Positions 10,383 to 20,954 of a stretch of 35,774 nt of DNA are shown in pieces. The DNA comes from Chara braunii (lineage: Eukaryota > Streptophyta > Charophyceae > Charales > Characeae): assembly GCA_003427395.1 (NCBI GenBank), contig BFEA01000187.1:85601-121374 (forward strand), written 5' to 3'. Both the position numbers and the translations under genes were made by a program. Numbering within the stretch: the stretch's first letter is position 1; each line of letters begins with the position of its first letter. The notes under the pieces are model-generated. The model did no database searches, had not been told where the DNA came from, and worked only from the letters and a program-made list of their open reading frames with translations.

Positions 10383-12545
10383 TCGTTAATTAAAATTTAT
10401 CCGACACCGGAATTGGAAGAAAGTGACTTAATTTACTCGGCACATGCAAACAATTGGGTTTTTCACGATGACTCGGCGTACAAATCTACCAATGAAAAAA
10501 TCAAATGGATTTGTATGAGGTTGTTAGCATACAAAGGAAGTTACGAAACAGTGTGCCAAGATCTTTTGATTCTTCCAATTTCGACGGTTATTTTCATTGT
10601 TATGTGTCTACACATCTCAGATAAAAATATAATCGAAGGTTGGTGTAAATTGAGATGTGAAAGATCATAGGCCAGAATTTATCAATGGTCTCTTCCAAAG
10701 CAAGGACCTGATGAAAGGAGGAAACAAATGATAGAGAATTACTACTGGGTGGAATTTAGACACATCCCAATTGAAATTCAAGCAGCCTTCATTCATGATT
10801 TCGGGAGTAATAATGATATTAGTGATTTCCTAGAACCCCTCTCAGCTTATGCGGCCAAAAAGGACGATTACTTGATGTTGACCCTCAATCACTCAACCAA
10901 TGTTTTATCTAATATAGACGATGTCATACCATACAGAGTGAGAGGGAGGGAATATCATATTCATACGACACCCAAACAAAGACCATGGTGTTTCAGATGT
11001 AGAGCCTATGGTCACCTGAGTACGGATCCTGCGTGTGCACAAAAACCGACAAAGAAAAACAAAGCTACAGGTAGGCTCATCCGGGATTTATTTAAGCCCA
11101 ATCTTTGGCGTACAGTTGACGCAGGACATGAGGGATGGGTGTATATTGAGGGTACTAAGAAAGGGGAGGCCACCCAAGGGTGGTATTGGGAACGCCGGAA
11201 GGAGCCAAACTGGGAAACTAAACCTCAAAACACATGGACACCCCCTGAGGCTTCTCCAAGTGGACTAGATACAAGTAAAAGGCCAAAAGTTTATCAAACC
11301 ACAATGTCTTCTTCCTCTGCTAGTTCTCAAGAGTCAGCAAACAAGGAAGAAAGTCAACCATCCCCACAGCAGGAGGATAGGGGAGGGTCAGGGGAACAAG
11401 GTAAAAGGAAAGGAAATTCATGCCAACAATAGTGGAGGCCAGTCCTTAAGGGAGGGAAGGGGGTCACTGAAAGAAGGAATACACTACCAGGACATCAATC
11501 CTTAGATTACATCACTCAGCAAGAGGGAGTTTTTTTTTTCTTGCTGGGTAAGGAAGCGAGTGAGGAGTCAGATCCGAAGGAAAAAGGTGAGAAAGAGGAA
11601 CAAGGGACCCTCATCGAATGTACTCAAGGGAAGTCAGCCAATGAAAGTCAGGAAGGGGAAACAAGGAAAAAAAGAAAGAGCAAACAAATCCCAAGCCCGA
11701 ATAAGGATACTGACCCCTTGGACATTTCACAATCACCTGTAAATAAGGAGGAAATTGACATACTTAAAAAACAGGATGAGGAGAAGGAACCCTTTGACAT
11801 TTCACAATCACCGGTAAATAAGGAGGAGATTGACATACTTAAAAAACAGGATGAGGAGAAGGAACCTCCAACTAAAGAACACATAGAGGCAAAGGAGACA
11901 ATAGCTGAGTCAGGAGACGATTCGTTCCAAGAAGTTTTTGGTCCAGCGCCTATGGAGGTGGACTCCTCATCAATAACAGAGGATTTTGAAATGAAAGAAG
12001 TAACTGTTCAACCGGATTTAAAACTTTCAGAGGAGGATAAATTGAACCAGCTAGCAGAATGGCTAATTAAATCCCTGAAAGCCAGATGCGGGAAGGGAAC
12101 ACTTGAATTTTGAAACAACTCATACGTTCAGCTTTTCAACTTACTAAGTTCTAGCCCCAGCCTCACTTTGGTGCTAAAGCAAGGCTTACCTGAAGGAGTG
12201 TGCTGGTCAGTAGTCAATCAGAGAATCTTGGGAATAGTGGCAGAAATGTTTGAACCTCCAGAGGATAGGGAGGAACCTATAAAGGCAATGGGGCCAATAC
12301 AGGAGGAAGAAAATGTTGAGGAATCGGAATAATCGGTGGTCCCGAGTATAGAGAAAACAGAAGAGGGACAAAAAGGTATAACGATAGAAGAGGCAAGGGA
12401 GGATGATCAGTGTGTTTCTTCGCAAAAGATTCAAAAGGATGGGGATGCAGAAGGAGGAAAGGAGGCAAAAGAAGGAGATAAGGTAGTGTCCCCAAGTTTG
12501 TCTTTCAACCTTCAAAAGGAAGATTTGGAGGAGGACAAGAGTTGA
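10383..12545 (+). pseudogene. LINE ORF1 (gag-like, CCHC zinc knuckle), interrupted by stops
   Basis: About 720 codons stay in one register, interrupted only by TAG (10668), TAG (11430), TGA (12111), TAA (12330) and TGA (12543). The N-terminal part, with WCKLRCERS, a stop, then ARIYQWSLPKQGP and YYWVEFRHIPIEIQ, has the feel of the DUF4283 region of plant LINE ORF1. It is followed at 10989-11036 by a zinc knuckle CFRCRAYGHLSTDPAC (Cys, Cys, His, Cys codons at 10989, 10998, 11013, 11034). Such proteins bind the element RNA and help target-primed reverse transcription. The C-terminal half is Glu/Lys/Ser-rich and holds a duplicated 25-residue segment (11721-11870). No frameshift is needed across 2.1 kb. 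The knuckle spacing between His and last Cys is six residues, longer than the usual four. The ORF1 call is good; the DUF4283 assignment is moderate. Confidence 0.72.
11721..11870 (+). repeat. 75-bp tandem duplication inside ORF1
   Basis: Units 11721-11795 and 11796-11870 encode the same 25 residues, beginning DISQSPVNKEEIDILKK. They differ at only a few bases, so the duplication is recent compared with the age implied by the stop codons. Confidence 0.92.
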
Positions 12546-12742
12546 CCGCCAATATCGACGCAGAAAAACGATATGGGTAAGAGAAAGAAATTGTGACATA
12601 TATTAGAAAAGGTTCATTTAATTAGGATACAACCCCCAAGGGTAACCTGGTGATTCCAGTCAGAAAGAAAGGGGCCAAATGAAAAATAGGTTTCTCCCTG
12701 GTAGGCCAGGATCAATAAAGGGGGGTGACATTGAGAGGATAG

Positions 12743-13066
12743 ATGACCCACGTTGAGTACCAAAGCACAGGGGATAGGACTTTCAAAAGGGATATGCATG
12801 ATGTTTTGTCAAAGCACTTTGATCCTGGACCACAAGCAACCCTTACAATGAGTGGGGAACAAGCCAAGATGGCCAAAAGGGACATCTTCGTGAGATTCGA
12901 GGAGAACAAAGAATCAGGGCTTAAATGTTTTTTTCATGCGGCTTTGTTGGAATTACAGCAACTCAAAATAAAAGCAAATGTCGCATGGTCAGTAGCGAAA
13001 ATCTCCTCCTTCCTTCGTTTTGTTCTACAGTATGGGTTCCTCACCACCCCTACAGAATTAGATTGA
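12743..13066 (+). pseudogene. Unrecognised ORF fragment downstream of ORF1
   Basis: This 107-codon frame is in a different register from ORF1. It reads convincingly as protein, for example QATLTMSGEQAKMAKRDIF and LLELQQLKIKANVAWSVAK, and is Lys/Glu/Gln-rich with helical character. I do not recognise a family. By position it could be the C-terminal part of ORF1 after a frameshift, or the start of a linker to ORF2. The sequence changes character soon after 13113. Confidence 0.4.
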
Positions 13067-13113
13067 GTGGGGTGAGTGAGATTATAACCTTAATAGTTAA
13101 TCGCTCACTCTAG

Positions 13114-13686
13114 AAAGGATTAAGGCACTTCAGGCTTTTTATGGAAAAAATCCGTCCTAGTTACGGTGTCGAGCGCATCGGTCCAACACGGGGACCCTCC
13201 CGGCCGCATCACGCAGGATTTGGCAGGACTTGTCGCGGAGAGCGTTTGCCGCTCCGGCCGAGTGCGCCAACCGTACCTCTCGCAAGCCCCTACGACATGA
13301 CAGGGTCACGCGAGGCACCGCTTACCTCCACCTGCGGAAGTTGTCACCATTCCTTAGGTGGGTGTATCCCTGACGAGCTACTGAACCACATGCGAAGGCT
13401 TTTCGTATGCAATTGAGAGGTGACCTAGCCGAGGGCGTTTCTCGTTCGTTGTAGCATAGGGGGTACGCGAGGTCAATGCCCAAAAATCGAACCCGTACGC
13501 GAATCGACGCTCTAGGGAGCTGAAGTCTCAAACACGATTCGACGTCGGTCGACTAGAACGCATCCTACATACCACGCGTTACACCACAACACTCACATCT
13601 ACCCATGCACAACACATGGAAACACACACAAAACAAACACCACCAACAACACCACAACACAACAACACTCCTAGTCCCTTCAGTAC
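13114..13686. other. Start of the sequence separating ORF1 and ORF2
   Basis: GC-rich and CpG-rich, with many short inverted repeats (for example CTCGC and GCGAG arms around 13280-13316, and CACCT/AGGTG around 13330-13361) and no protein-like frame. CA-rich simple sequence lies at 13583-13667. Confidence 0.4.
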
Positions 13687-14520
13687 CCGACCCGTAACTT
13701 TATGCAGCGAGAATCGGATAGATATCATGCGCTGGACTTTCGTATAAGAGTCATGCGAGCGCATGGCCTCGTCATATCAACCAGTCATGCGGGCATACAC
13801 GAGCATTCGCGTTGATAGGGTACTATGTGGTACTCGTAGCCTCGCGGCCCTTGATAACCTCGAGGGTCGTGTTCGACACTCAAGTGTCGGCTGACAGATG
13901 CTTTGAGGGGTAATCTCTCGACGCCAGGCAGCCGCCATGTGCGGTTGAAGACCACACCCTCTTCTGCACCCTGTGCAGAGGGGTTGAGTAGACAGCTTTA
14001 GGGCTGTCGTGGTAGTCAAAATCAAGGGGGTTGACTTTGACGGTTGCCATGGACTACAACGTCCAACAATAAACTCAAGAAGGAAACCCACCGCAGATAG
14101 AGAGAGACTCCGCTTGACCCATAACTTTCCGCAGCCCAAGTCGGTAACTGTCGTGCATGAGGTTTAGTATAAGATCGCGTGGACGCAGGACCTACGCATA
14201 CCGATCTGCAATGCAGTCCTACCCAGGTAGTCGCGATGACGACGCATTATGTGGTGCCCATACCCAAATGGCCTTATCTGAGCCATGGGGTTACTTTCGA
14301 CGCTCAGGCGTCGGTTGAAGTGCGCGCTAAGGGGACGTAACCCTTTAGTGGGCGCAAAACCGGCCTGAGGGTCTTACCGTCTTCTGCACCCTGAGGTGTC
14401 CCAAGGGGTGCGGGGTAAGGTGGTCCCTAGGGCAGGAAGGAATTCGGAGCGGTGGTGACTTGTCTGGCGCATCACCAGCGACACGCTAGCCCTTCCGCCC
14501 GGAACTTTATCGTTCCACCA
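13687..14520. repeat. Diverged tandem units of about 400 bp with conserved hairpins
   Basis: The phrase AACTTT after CCCGTA, CCCATA or CCCGGA begins near 13687, 14116 and 14498, marking two full units and the start of a third. Within them the order is shared: CATTATGTGGT or CTATGTGGT, then a small hairpin (CGACAC/GTGTCG in unit one, CGACGC/GCGTCG in unit two), then GGGGTAAC or GGGGTAATC, then CTTCTGCACCCTG. Unit one also has TCTGCAC (13963-13969) pairing with GTGCAGA (13973-13979). Overall identity is low, so the hairpin positions stand out as kept. Confidence 0.65.
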
Positions 14521-14780
14521 AAATAACTTTCAACGAGGAAAAGAAACTTAACCTTTAACATTATCAGAAGAAAACATCTTCGGTGTTAAGCTTGAAACCC
14601 GGGACGTCCTGGACAAGGACCATCGTATTCCAGACTCAGGGCTAACGTCCGACCAAGAATTCTTCAAGGAAAATAGAGGGGGTCATCCCCTCCCTTCTAT
14701 CCAACCCAACCCTTGATTAGATCCTTAGTACGTAGGCACCTCAGCCCACGCTAGTACCCTACATAGGTACACATACATAC

Positions 14781-14783
<3 letters not shown>

Positions 14784-14815
<32 letters not shown>
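14784..14815. repeat. TA microsatellite
   Basis: About 16 TA dinucleotides with CATACATACGTACA-type words on the left. Confidence 0.95.
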
Positions 14816-14818
<3 letters not shown>

Positions 14819-15202
14819 GGGAATAGATATGTGACGGTTACATCTCACAATCACAATGAGACTCCTCATAGCCATACATATATGTGAGATCGCAGACAGT
14901 CCAATCCAATAATTTGAGTCGAAGAACATACCTGCAATCACATCAAAGAGTCAAGCAAAAGTCCACACACTACACGGTGTCAACTCCAACCAATCTATAT
15001 ACTCATACCCCTCACTTTAGCCATGCAAGTCACAACCTCCAGCCAACCAACCATAATTAAATACTCAGTACCTTTGTTAAATGGCCATTCAATAAAAGTC
15101 CGGGTGAAATCTTAACGAAACAATAAAATCACCGTGGCTAAAATCTTTTTAGGTTGAGTATTGAGAGTGAATTGGGGTTGAGTCGTAAACCGACGAATCG
15201 GC

Positions 15203-15250
15203 CACCGACCTGTTATCGGTGATAACAGAAGAGTGATCCTTTAAAGGATC
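15203..15250. repeat. Cluster of overlapping hairpins and a 16-bp palindrome
   Basis: CACCGA (15203-15208) can pair with TCGGTG (15216-15221). The overlapping CTGTTATC (15210-15217) can pair with GATAACAG (15221-15228). The two hairpins exclude each other. A perfect palindrome, GATCCTTTAAAGGATC, follows at 15235-15250. Confidence 0.8.
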
Positions 15251-16000
15251 AGGCTGATCAGATCAAGCCTTCCAGCAAGCCACGGAAACCTGCATCACAG
15301 TACAGGTCAAAAGAACCACTACTATGTTCATGCCAAAAGGAGGATACTCCCAACTCATAACCTAGCTCCTCTATTTGATCTTATGGTCAACTCTCCTCAC
15401 TAGTACCAAGTCACTAAGTATCTTCCCTATCTAGGATAGATCTGCTAAGTAGCTCCTAGATGAAAAATATTCTAACTCCCCAAATTGTACGAAATTTCGG
15501 TAGTGCTTCCGGTAAGAAAAGTGTCTTTTCATAATTTCTATAAGCTCAAAATGACTAACTCTTTTCAGATTTGTAGAAATTTCGACAGCGCTTCCCGTAG
15601 GAACAGGAGGCTGCCAGGATTTATACAGAGCTGAAAAGACAGAAAAGACAAAGCAGCTATACTTGAAACTAACTTCTGACACATGCTTAACGTTTCAGGA
15701 TCAATGACAGCCAACACGACCTCTAGATGAAACTGTGGGTCAGCATTGATCCTAACTCCTAGCAGGGTCTGTCCTATCTTTATCCCAAGTTTTTCGTCCC
15801 ATCATCCATCTGATCTTCCTATGGCTCCAGCACTTGGCGAGCGTCTAAGCAGCTAACCTATCAAAAAGATGCCCCAAGTGAGAGCCCACAAGCATGCATA
15901 AACAAACATCTCTCACAATCCCACATCAATTTGCCCAAGTAGTTCGTTAGATCATTCAGTTCTTCCCCTTTAATAAACCCCCTCACTTATGGCATAGGAT

Positions 16001-17217
16001 CAGACAAGGCCCTAACTTAAGGGTATGTCCAACCTGCCTAAGAAAACAAGTAAGGCACACACAACTGGACTGCTCTAACTTAAGGGTATGCCGAACACCA
16101 GATAAACTGTAGTCATAAAACATATGATCAGACCGCCCTAACTTAAGGGTACGCCTGACTTCTGCTTGAACTGACGCCACGAAGCATAAACTAGACTGCC
16201 CTAATTTAAGGGTATGTCTAGCCAGCTTTAAGCAGGGTTACATAGGGCATAGGATTAGGCTGCCCCAACTTAAGGGTGTGCCTAATCTGCCTAAAACAAG
16301 CATGAACGACGAATGGTCAGACCGCTCTAACTTAAGGGTACGTCCAACCTACATAACATCAACGACAAGAGCATATACCTAGGCCGACCTAACTTAAGGG
16401 TACGCCTAGCTAGCTTAAACAGTTTAGGTACATAAGACAAAATTTGCTTGAACAAAGTACAAACGATGTATGACTAAGCCGCCCTAACTTAAGGGTACGC
16501 TTAGCCTCCGTAACAACAATATAGGAGAACAACCATTGATACTTGCACAAACTTTAATATATGTTTCTCTCTTATTAGGCAGATAATCAGACCTACCCAA
16601 CTTAGGGAGACATCCGACTCTGCCTTGTGTTTAGAAGGAAAAATAAAACAAGTTTATACTAACTCTCTGCTCCTTTGTGTTATCACGAGCATAAGACTGA
16701 ACCGCCATAACTTAAGGGTACGCTCAGCTTGCCCGGATTACCTTCATTATATTCTTTATTCGCCTTTCTCTTCACTTTGTTCTACCTGACTTACTGACTG
16801 GCTTTCCCAACTTAGGGTGCCCGGTCTGTCAGATAATATAGATTTGTATAATATATATCAAAATTATATACTTTGATTGACCTTTATGTTCATGGCTTAT
16901 GACTGAGCCGCCCTAACTTAAGGGTACGCTCAGCCTTATACATGTGTCCCCCTCAGAAGAAAACCCACACAGAACTGGGTCCACGCAACTTAGAGTATTC
17001 CCAGCTCTGTTTTCAGCAACCCCCAAAAGAAACACCAGGATTCAGAGCCTTCCCAACTTAGGGTGTCCGTCCTCCTATTCAAAAACCCCAGAAAGAAACA
17101 GCGATTGATCCGTCCAACTTAGGATAGGCCAAGCCCTCAAAGATCATACAGTCAGCCCAACAAACGTAAATAAAACACAACACTGAGCCCACATCAACTT
17201 AGAGGAGCCCAGCCTTG
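16001..17217. repeat. Array of about 16 small hairpins with shared loop and changing arms
   Basis: Each unit has the core CCCTAACTTAAGGG or a shortened form CCAACTTAGG. The loop AACTTA is kept in every unit except one AATTTA. The core is flanked by outer arms that differ between units but still pair: CTAGAC/GTCTAG (16191, 16216), GATTAGGC/GCCTAATC (16253, 16280), CTAGGC/GCCTAG (16379, 16404), CTAAGC/GCTTAG (16474, 16499), CTGAGC/GCTCAG (16903, 16928), CTGGG/CCCAG (16975, 17000). Inner pairs also change together: CCC/GGG in most units, TCC/GGA at 17114, TC/GA at 17194. The first seven units are spaced 59-66 bp, later ones 60-116 bp. The spacers are only weakly alike. No ORF spans the array. 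Function unknown. Confidence 0.85.
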
Positions 17218-18060
17218 GGTTGACCCGGTCAACGCATACAATACACCTTTATCCCCCCTTCCCCCAATTCATTTTGTTTGAATCCACTCAAGTTTATCTG
17301 AACTCTCATATATACTGGTTCATTTATCCTTTGGCAAAGCATGTCCTGACATATATAACGAAATAGAAAGTAACATCCTTACATAATATTATTCAGATAC
17401 CCAGGGAATAATATTTAGGGGAAGGGATCACACGCGTCAGACAAGATTATACCTGAAGTTCCCTGCCTCCAAAATCCCGCTTGGGTCCCGGCAGAGCTCC
17501 CGCAATCGGTGGGTTGACCTCCCACAAGGTCTTGATGCGGTTCTACGGGTTCAATCCCGCCTGCCGCCTTCCTCTCGTAACCTTCGACTAGACTCAGAGT
17601 AAGAAAGGTAGAAGGGGATGGATTAGACTCTCGAGATCCAAGGGAGATGCGCTCAGTCTCACGGGAGAGGGCCTTGATACCTTCAATCTCTTGAGGGCCC
17701 CGCAATGATGGCCAATTGACGCAGCAGAAGTCGATCAGAACTACGGCCGGACTGCGATGCACGAGTCCCCAGACAGATCTCCAAATCCCAGCACTGGCCC
17801 CCGTGCAGGGCCTGCTCACTCCTCTGAGCCCACAACTCTGCGCAGTTGGTGTCCAACGAGGTGAACAGTGGAGCCCAACAGTCGGAAACCCAACAGAGCA
17901 CGGATGCGCAACAAGGTGGTGCTGCAACAACTCAGTAAGAGCACAGCAACGCACAGACTGTGTGTTGTGGTGGCCTGTCCCAGCAGCGGTAACCTCCTTG
18001 CACCACCTGATCACCCCTCCAAGTCACTGTGCCTCTCCCTTTCTGCCTGAACTGCAACTA
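17218..18060. other. Unassigned sequence with one unrecognised minus-strand ORF
   Basis: A 199-codon frame on the minus strand (18014-17415) contains no motif I know, and its composition is not clearly protein-like. A B-box-like GGGTTCAATCCC lies at about 17548-17559 on the plus strand, but no A box is placed correctly upstream. Confidence 0.4.
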
Positions 18061-18080
18061 CGTGTCCTAGAAAGGCCGTG

Positions 18081-18114
18081 TTCGACTAGAGCACACCCCC
18101 GTGCTCTATTCGAA
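18081..18114. repeat. 14-bp hairpin with a diverged second copy at 18826-18853
   Basis: TTCGA and TAGAGCAC on the left pair with GTGCTCTA and TCGAA on the right, with one mismatch between the two blocks and a six-base loop, ACCCCC. The surrounding sequence (TCCTAGAAAGGCCGTGTTC) recurs in changed form before a weaker hairpin at 18826-18853 (ATAGAGC pairing with GCTCT-CTAT). Confidence 0.8.
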
Positions 18115-19954
18115 GTGCAGGTGATAACGCGACGTTCTTTTAAAAAAAATGGTAGCACGAGCAGCAACTGAGTACAGTGATCAGACCATGCCAAGTGAAC
18201 AATTCTGCAAGCGCTATACTATAACAATACACAGCAATGTACAACAACAAAGAAAAAAGAAAAAAAACACAATATTATCTGCAACTACAAGTGCTATGCT
18301 CCTGCTAAATGCAGAAATGGCCGCACCTGAAAACTCACTCGCAGCACAGTGACATCGCATCAGTAGCTTGGTGACACCTAGTATTAGCAGCGTGATGCTA
18401 TGGCATCGACTACCATTTACCAGTCTGGCTGGGCCAGTGAAACCTGTGGCCCGAATCTAAACAGCCACAGCCAAGTGTGAACTAACGGCCACAGTAACTG
18501 CACTGCAACCACAGTCTGAAGCCTAGCTATGACAGTGTTTAACGAACTACTCATCTGTAGTGCAGTCTCCACAGCAGTCCCTCAATCTCATTATTAGTGG
18601 CCGGTGGGTTAGTAGTAACTACTGCTGATACAACAGCAGCCAAGGCTCGGGAGTAACTAAAGTCTCAGTTCAGCAGCAAGGATAACTAAAGTATTCACCA
18701 AACATGCAAAGTAACGACCCTCCAAGTTATCTGAGCAACCCCTCTGTAGTGTCTGATCACTCCCACACGAACCACAGAGCCCATTCTCAGCCATAACTCC
18801 CACCGCGCAGCCTAGGAAGAGCGGTGTTCAAATAGAGCGCACCCTCCTCCCTTGCTCTCTATCCGGTATGTGGTCCAAACACAGCAACCTCGCCAAGACA
18901 TAGTGCCCTTACCAATCGTGCATAGCAACAACACCCCCAAGTAAGGCTCAGGTGCTATACAGCGGTCGTGCACGGCAAGACGCAGTGGAGCACAACAACA
19001 ATCAATACTCCCAAATGCAGCACCGACCGTCAACACCCATTGTGTGTCGTGATGGACAGTAGAACCCCACTGGCTTCGTGGTGGCCGGCTTTGAGTAATC
19101 GTACCCACAGCTTGAAGGGAACCGACGGCAGCAGCATATTTCGGAAAAAGCAACCACCCGTATTGCCGCCGGGCGAAGTAACCATATAGGCTTAAGTTGT
19201 GTCACAGCGGATGCGGAAATAGGCAGAATCATCAGCCTGACGAAGTAGTGCCCCACCGTAACAGCACTTGGCGTAGCAGCAAGAGGGTATTGCGGTAAGA
19301 GCTCGGCAATCAGCCCCGAGCTGGACCCAATAGATCCATAGTGCGGCAAAAGACGGTAATCACAAACAGCAACACAGGCGGCAGGAAAAGATAGCAGCAG
19401 ACTTGCGCAGTAACTTATCAGTAACTAAGGCGAAATTAGTCAGGTACAGCAAAGTACAGTGAGTCCCGTAATACACAGCGTACCAAGCAGTGAAACGCTC
19501 ACAAGTGGTGCCGCAGCTTCTACTCGGAAACCTGAAGTAGCGACAACTCTAAGACCAGACTGCAGTGACAGCCACAAAAAAACAGTCAGCCACCCACCAC
19601 AGTCGAAGAACCGGCGGGAATGGCAAGCTGCTTGGATCTGAATCTCTCGGGCTCCGTGGCGGTGGGCACACACCGCAGCAACTTAACCATGACTATAGGC
19701 ACCCCAACGGTATGGGTGAGCACGAGCACCGTTGTCAAAGGCAACTGCGTTGGGTACGGCTAGCACCCCGGTAGGGATGATCCGGACGCTCTCCACGAGC
19801 TCCACACTCCCCTCCACCACTCACTATATGCACAGTGAGAAGGAACCTGCCTCCAGAATTGGGACATACACGGGAAGTCCCCTCGGGACCACGCTTCACC
19901 GTTTGGCCCTGTAGCTTGTCTTTTGGTTCACCCCGTATTGCTGGCTCGAAGTGG

Positions 19955-19957
<3 letters not shown>
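18115..19957. other. CAG/CAA/GTAACT-rich low-complexity block
   Basis: About 1.8 kb in which CAGCAG, CAGCAAC, AGTAACT and ACAGTG words recur irregularly. Composition is steady throughout and no frame is convincingly coding. It looks like an old, scrambled simple-sequence expansion. Confidence 0.5.

Positions 19958-20031
<74 letters not shown>
19958..20031. repeat. CT microsatellite
   Basis: About 37 uninterrupted CT dinucleotides between ACTCGAAGTGGGTA-like sequence and TTAGTTGTATATGCG. Confidence 0.97.
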
Positions 20032-20033
<2 letters not shown>

Positions 20034-20780
20034 GTTGTATATGCGCTTATGCCTGCTCGTCACAGCGGGCAAATCGAGACTTGGTCATTCTCTAGAGTAC
20101 GATCAGGTTCTTTGGCCTGCAATGCTGAGAACTGTGGCCATCATCTCCATGAGCAATACGAAGCCCGCTGAGATCGAGAGTATGACCACAACGACGAGTG
20201 AAACACTTCGCTCCGCTGCTCACAAAGATTCGGTATGAGGACGAATCTTCGACTAGCAGAGGGGTAGATACACCCTTATGCTTTGAATTTTCCTATAGTG
20301 CTCCCGCAGTCTCTCCTGCTCGTACTGGCTCATCTGTTGCCCAATCCACTGATCCGATGCAACCAATAGATCCGCAATGCCTCAAAAACCCCGCTTCAAG
20401 TCTTCACTCGCCCGTTTTCGTTGAGAAATGGGCGAGATCTGCTTTTTCCCAAGTGGCCATATCCAACACCCCGCCACCTCCGTGCATTCTCTTTCTTCTC
20501 TTCCTCCCCTTCCACTAGTTCTTTCTTCAATCTAGCAACTCCACATGCTCCGCCTTGCCTCAAACCCTCGGGTTAGCACCTTCCCCTGCCAGATTTCATT
20601 AAGAAATAAGCACGCTGTAGACTTTTACTCCACCATTACTTCTAGCTTCGACGCTTGTTTTCTTCCTTCTCCTTCGAACGCACCTGGCGCTAAACCACGT
20701 TCAGGTTCATTCTTCTTTTAGTGTTATCTCTGCTCTTGTTGTGCAGCGCTCTCCTGCACTCTCTCTCTCTTCCTATACTA
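20032..20780. other. Unassigned sequence with a diverged internal duplication
   Basis: TGCCTCAAA followed by CCC and, further on, TTGAGAAAT or ATTAAGAAAT occurs near 20379-20430 and again near 20556-20608, which suggests an old tandem duplication of about 175 bp. An open frame (20198-20518) ending in a proline-rich tail is not recognisable. Confidence 0.4.
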
Positions 20781-20954
20781 CTTCTCCCCCATTAGTCCGC
20801 GCCGGACAACACTCACCATGGCAAACGAAGAGAGAGTCCGACCTCTCTTATCTATGCGAGTCGACCACTTCTCCCCCATTAGTCCACGCCGGACAACACT
20901 CACCATGGCAAACGAAGAGAGAGTCGGACCTCTCTTATCTATGTGAGTCGACCG
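20781..20954. repeat. Two 87-bp tandem units
   Basis: Units 20781-20867 and 20868-20954 both start CTTCTCCCCCATTAGTCC and end in GAGTCGACC. They differ at only about four or five positions. The second unit directly abuts the U6-like segment. Confidence 0.93.

Larger units (their letters stand above)
9531..13113 (+). mobile_element. LINE, 5' side with ORF1 and upstream coding-like frame
   Basis: One plus-strand register (codons starting at multiples of three) stays protein-like from 9531 to 12545, apart from the segment at about 10299-10382 that contains a G homopolymer (10365-10380). The first part (9531-10295) has stops at 9702 (TAA), 9807 (TAG) and 10293 (TAA). The second part is the ORF1 described separately. 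The end near 13113 runs into unrelated sequence. ORF1 followed later by an endonuclease/reverse-transcriptase ORF2 on the same strand (from 22044) suggests one element split by about 8.7 kb. Whether both halves belong to one insertion is an inference. Confidence 0.55.
14521..16000. other. Gene-free stretch upstream of the hairpin array
   Basis: AT-rich sequence without a protein-like frame. It holds a TA microsatellite (14784-14815), a cluster of palindromes (15203-15250) and a direct duplication of a sequence of about 38 bases (15481-15520 and 15570-15605, both with GAAATTTCG followed by GCTTCC). A minus-strand tRNA-like B box near 14590-14600 (GGGTTTCAAGC) lacks a clear partner. Confidence 0.5.

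Noticed and set aside
16001-17217. CRISPR array
   Set aside because: The repeated part is short and variable, spacers differ in length and are related to each other, there are no cas genes, and the context is eukaryotic.
17415-18014. 199-codon minus-strand frame as a gene
   Set aside because: No motif, uneven composition, and it lies next to a long low-complexity block. I cannot support it beyond being open.
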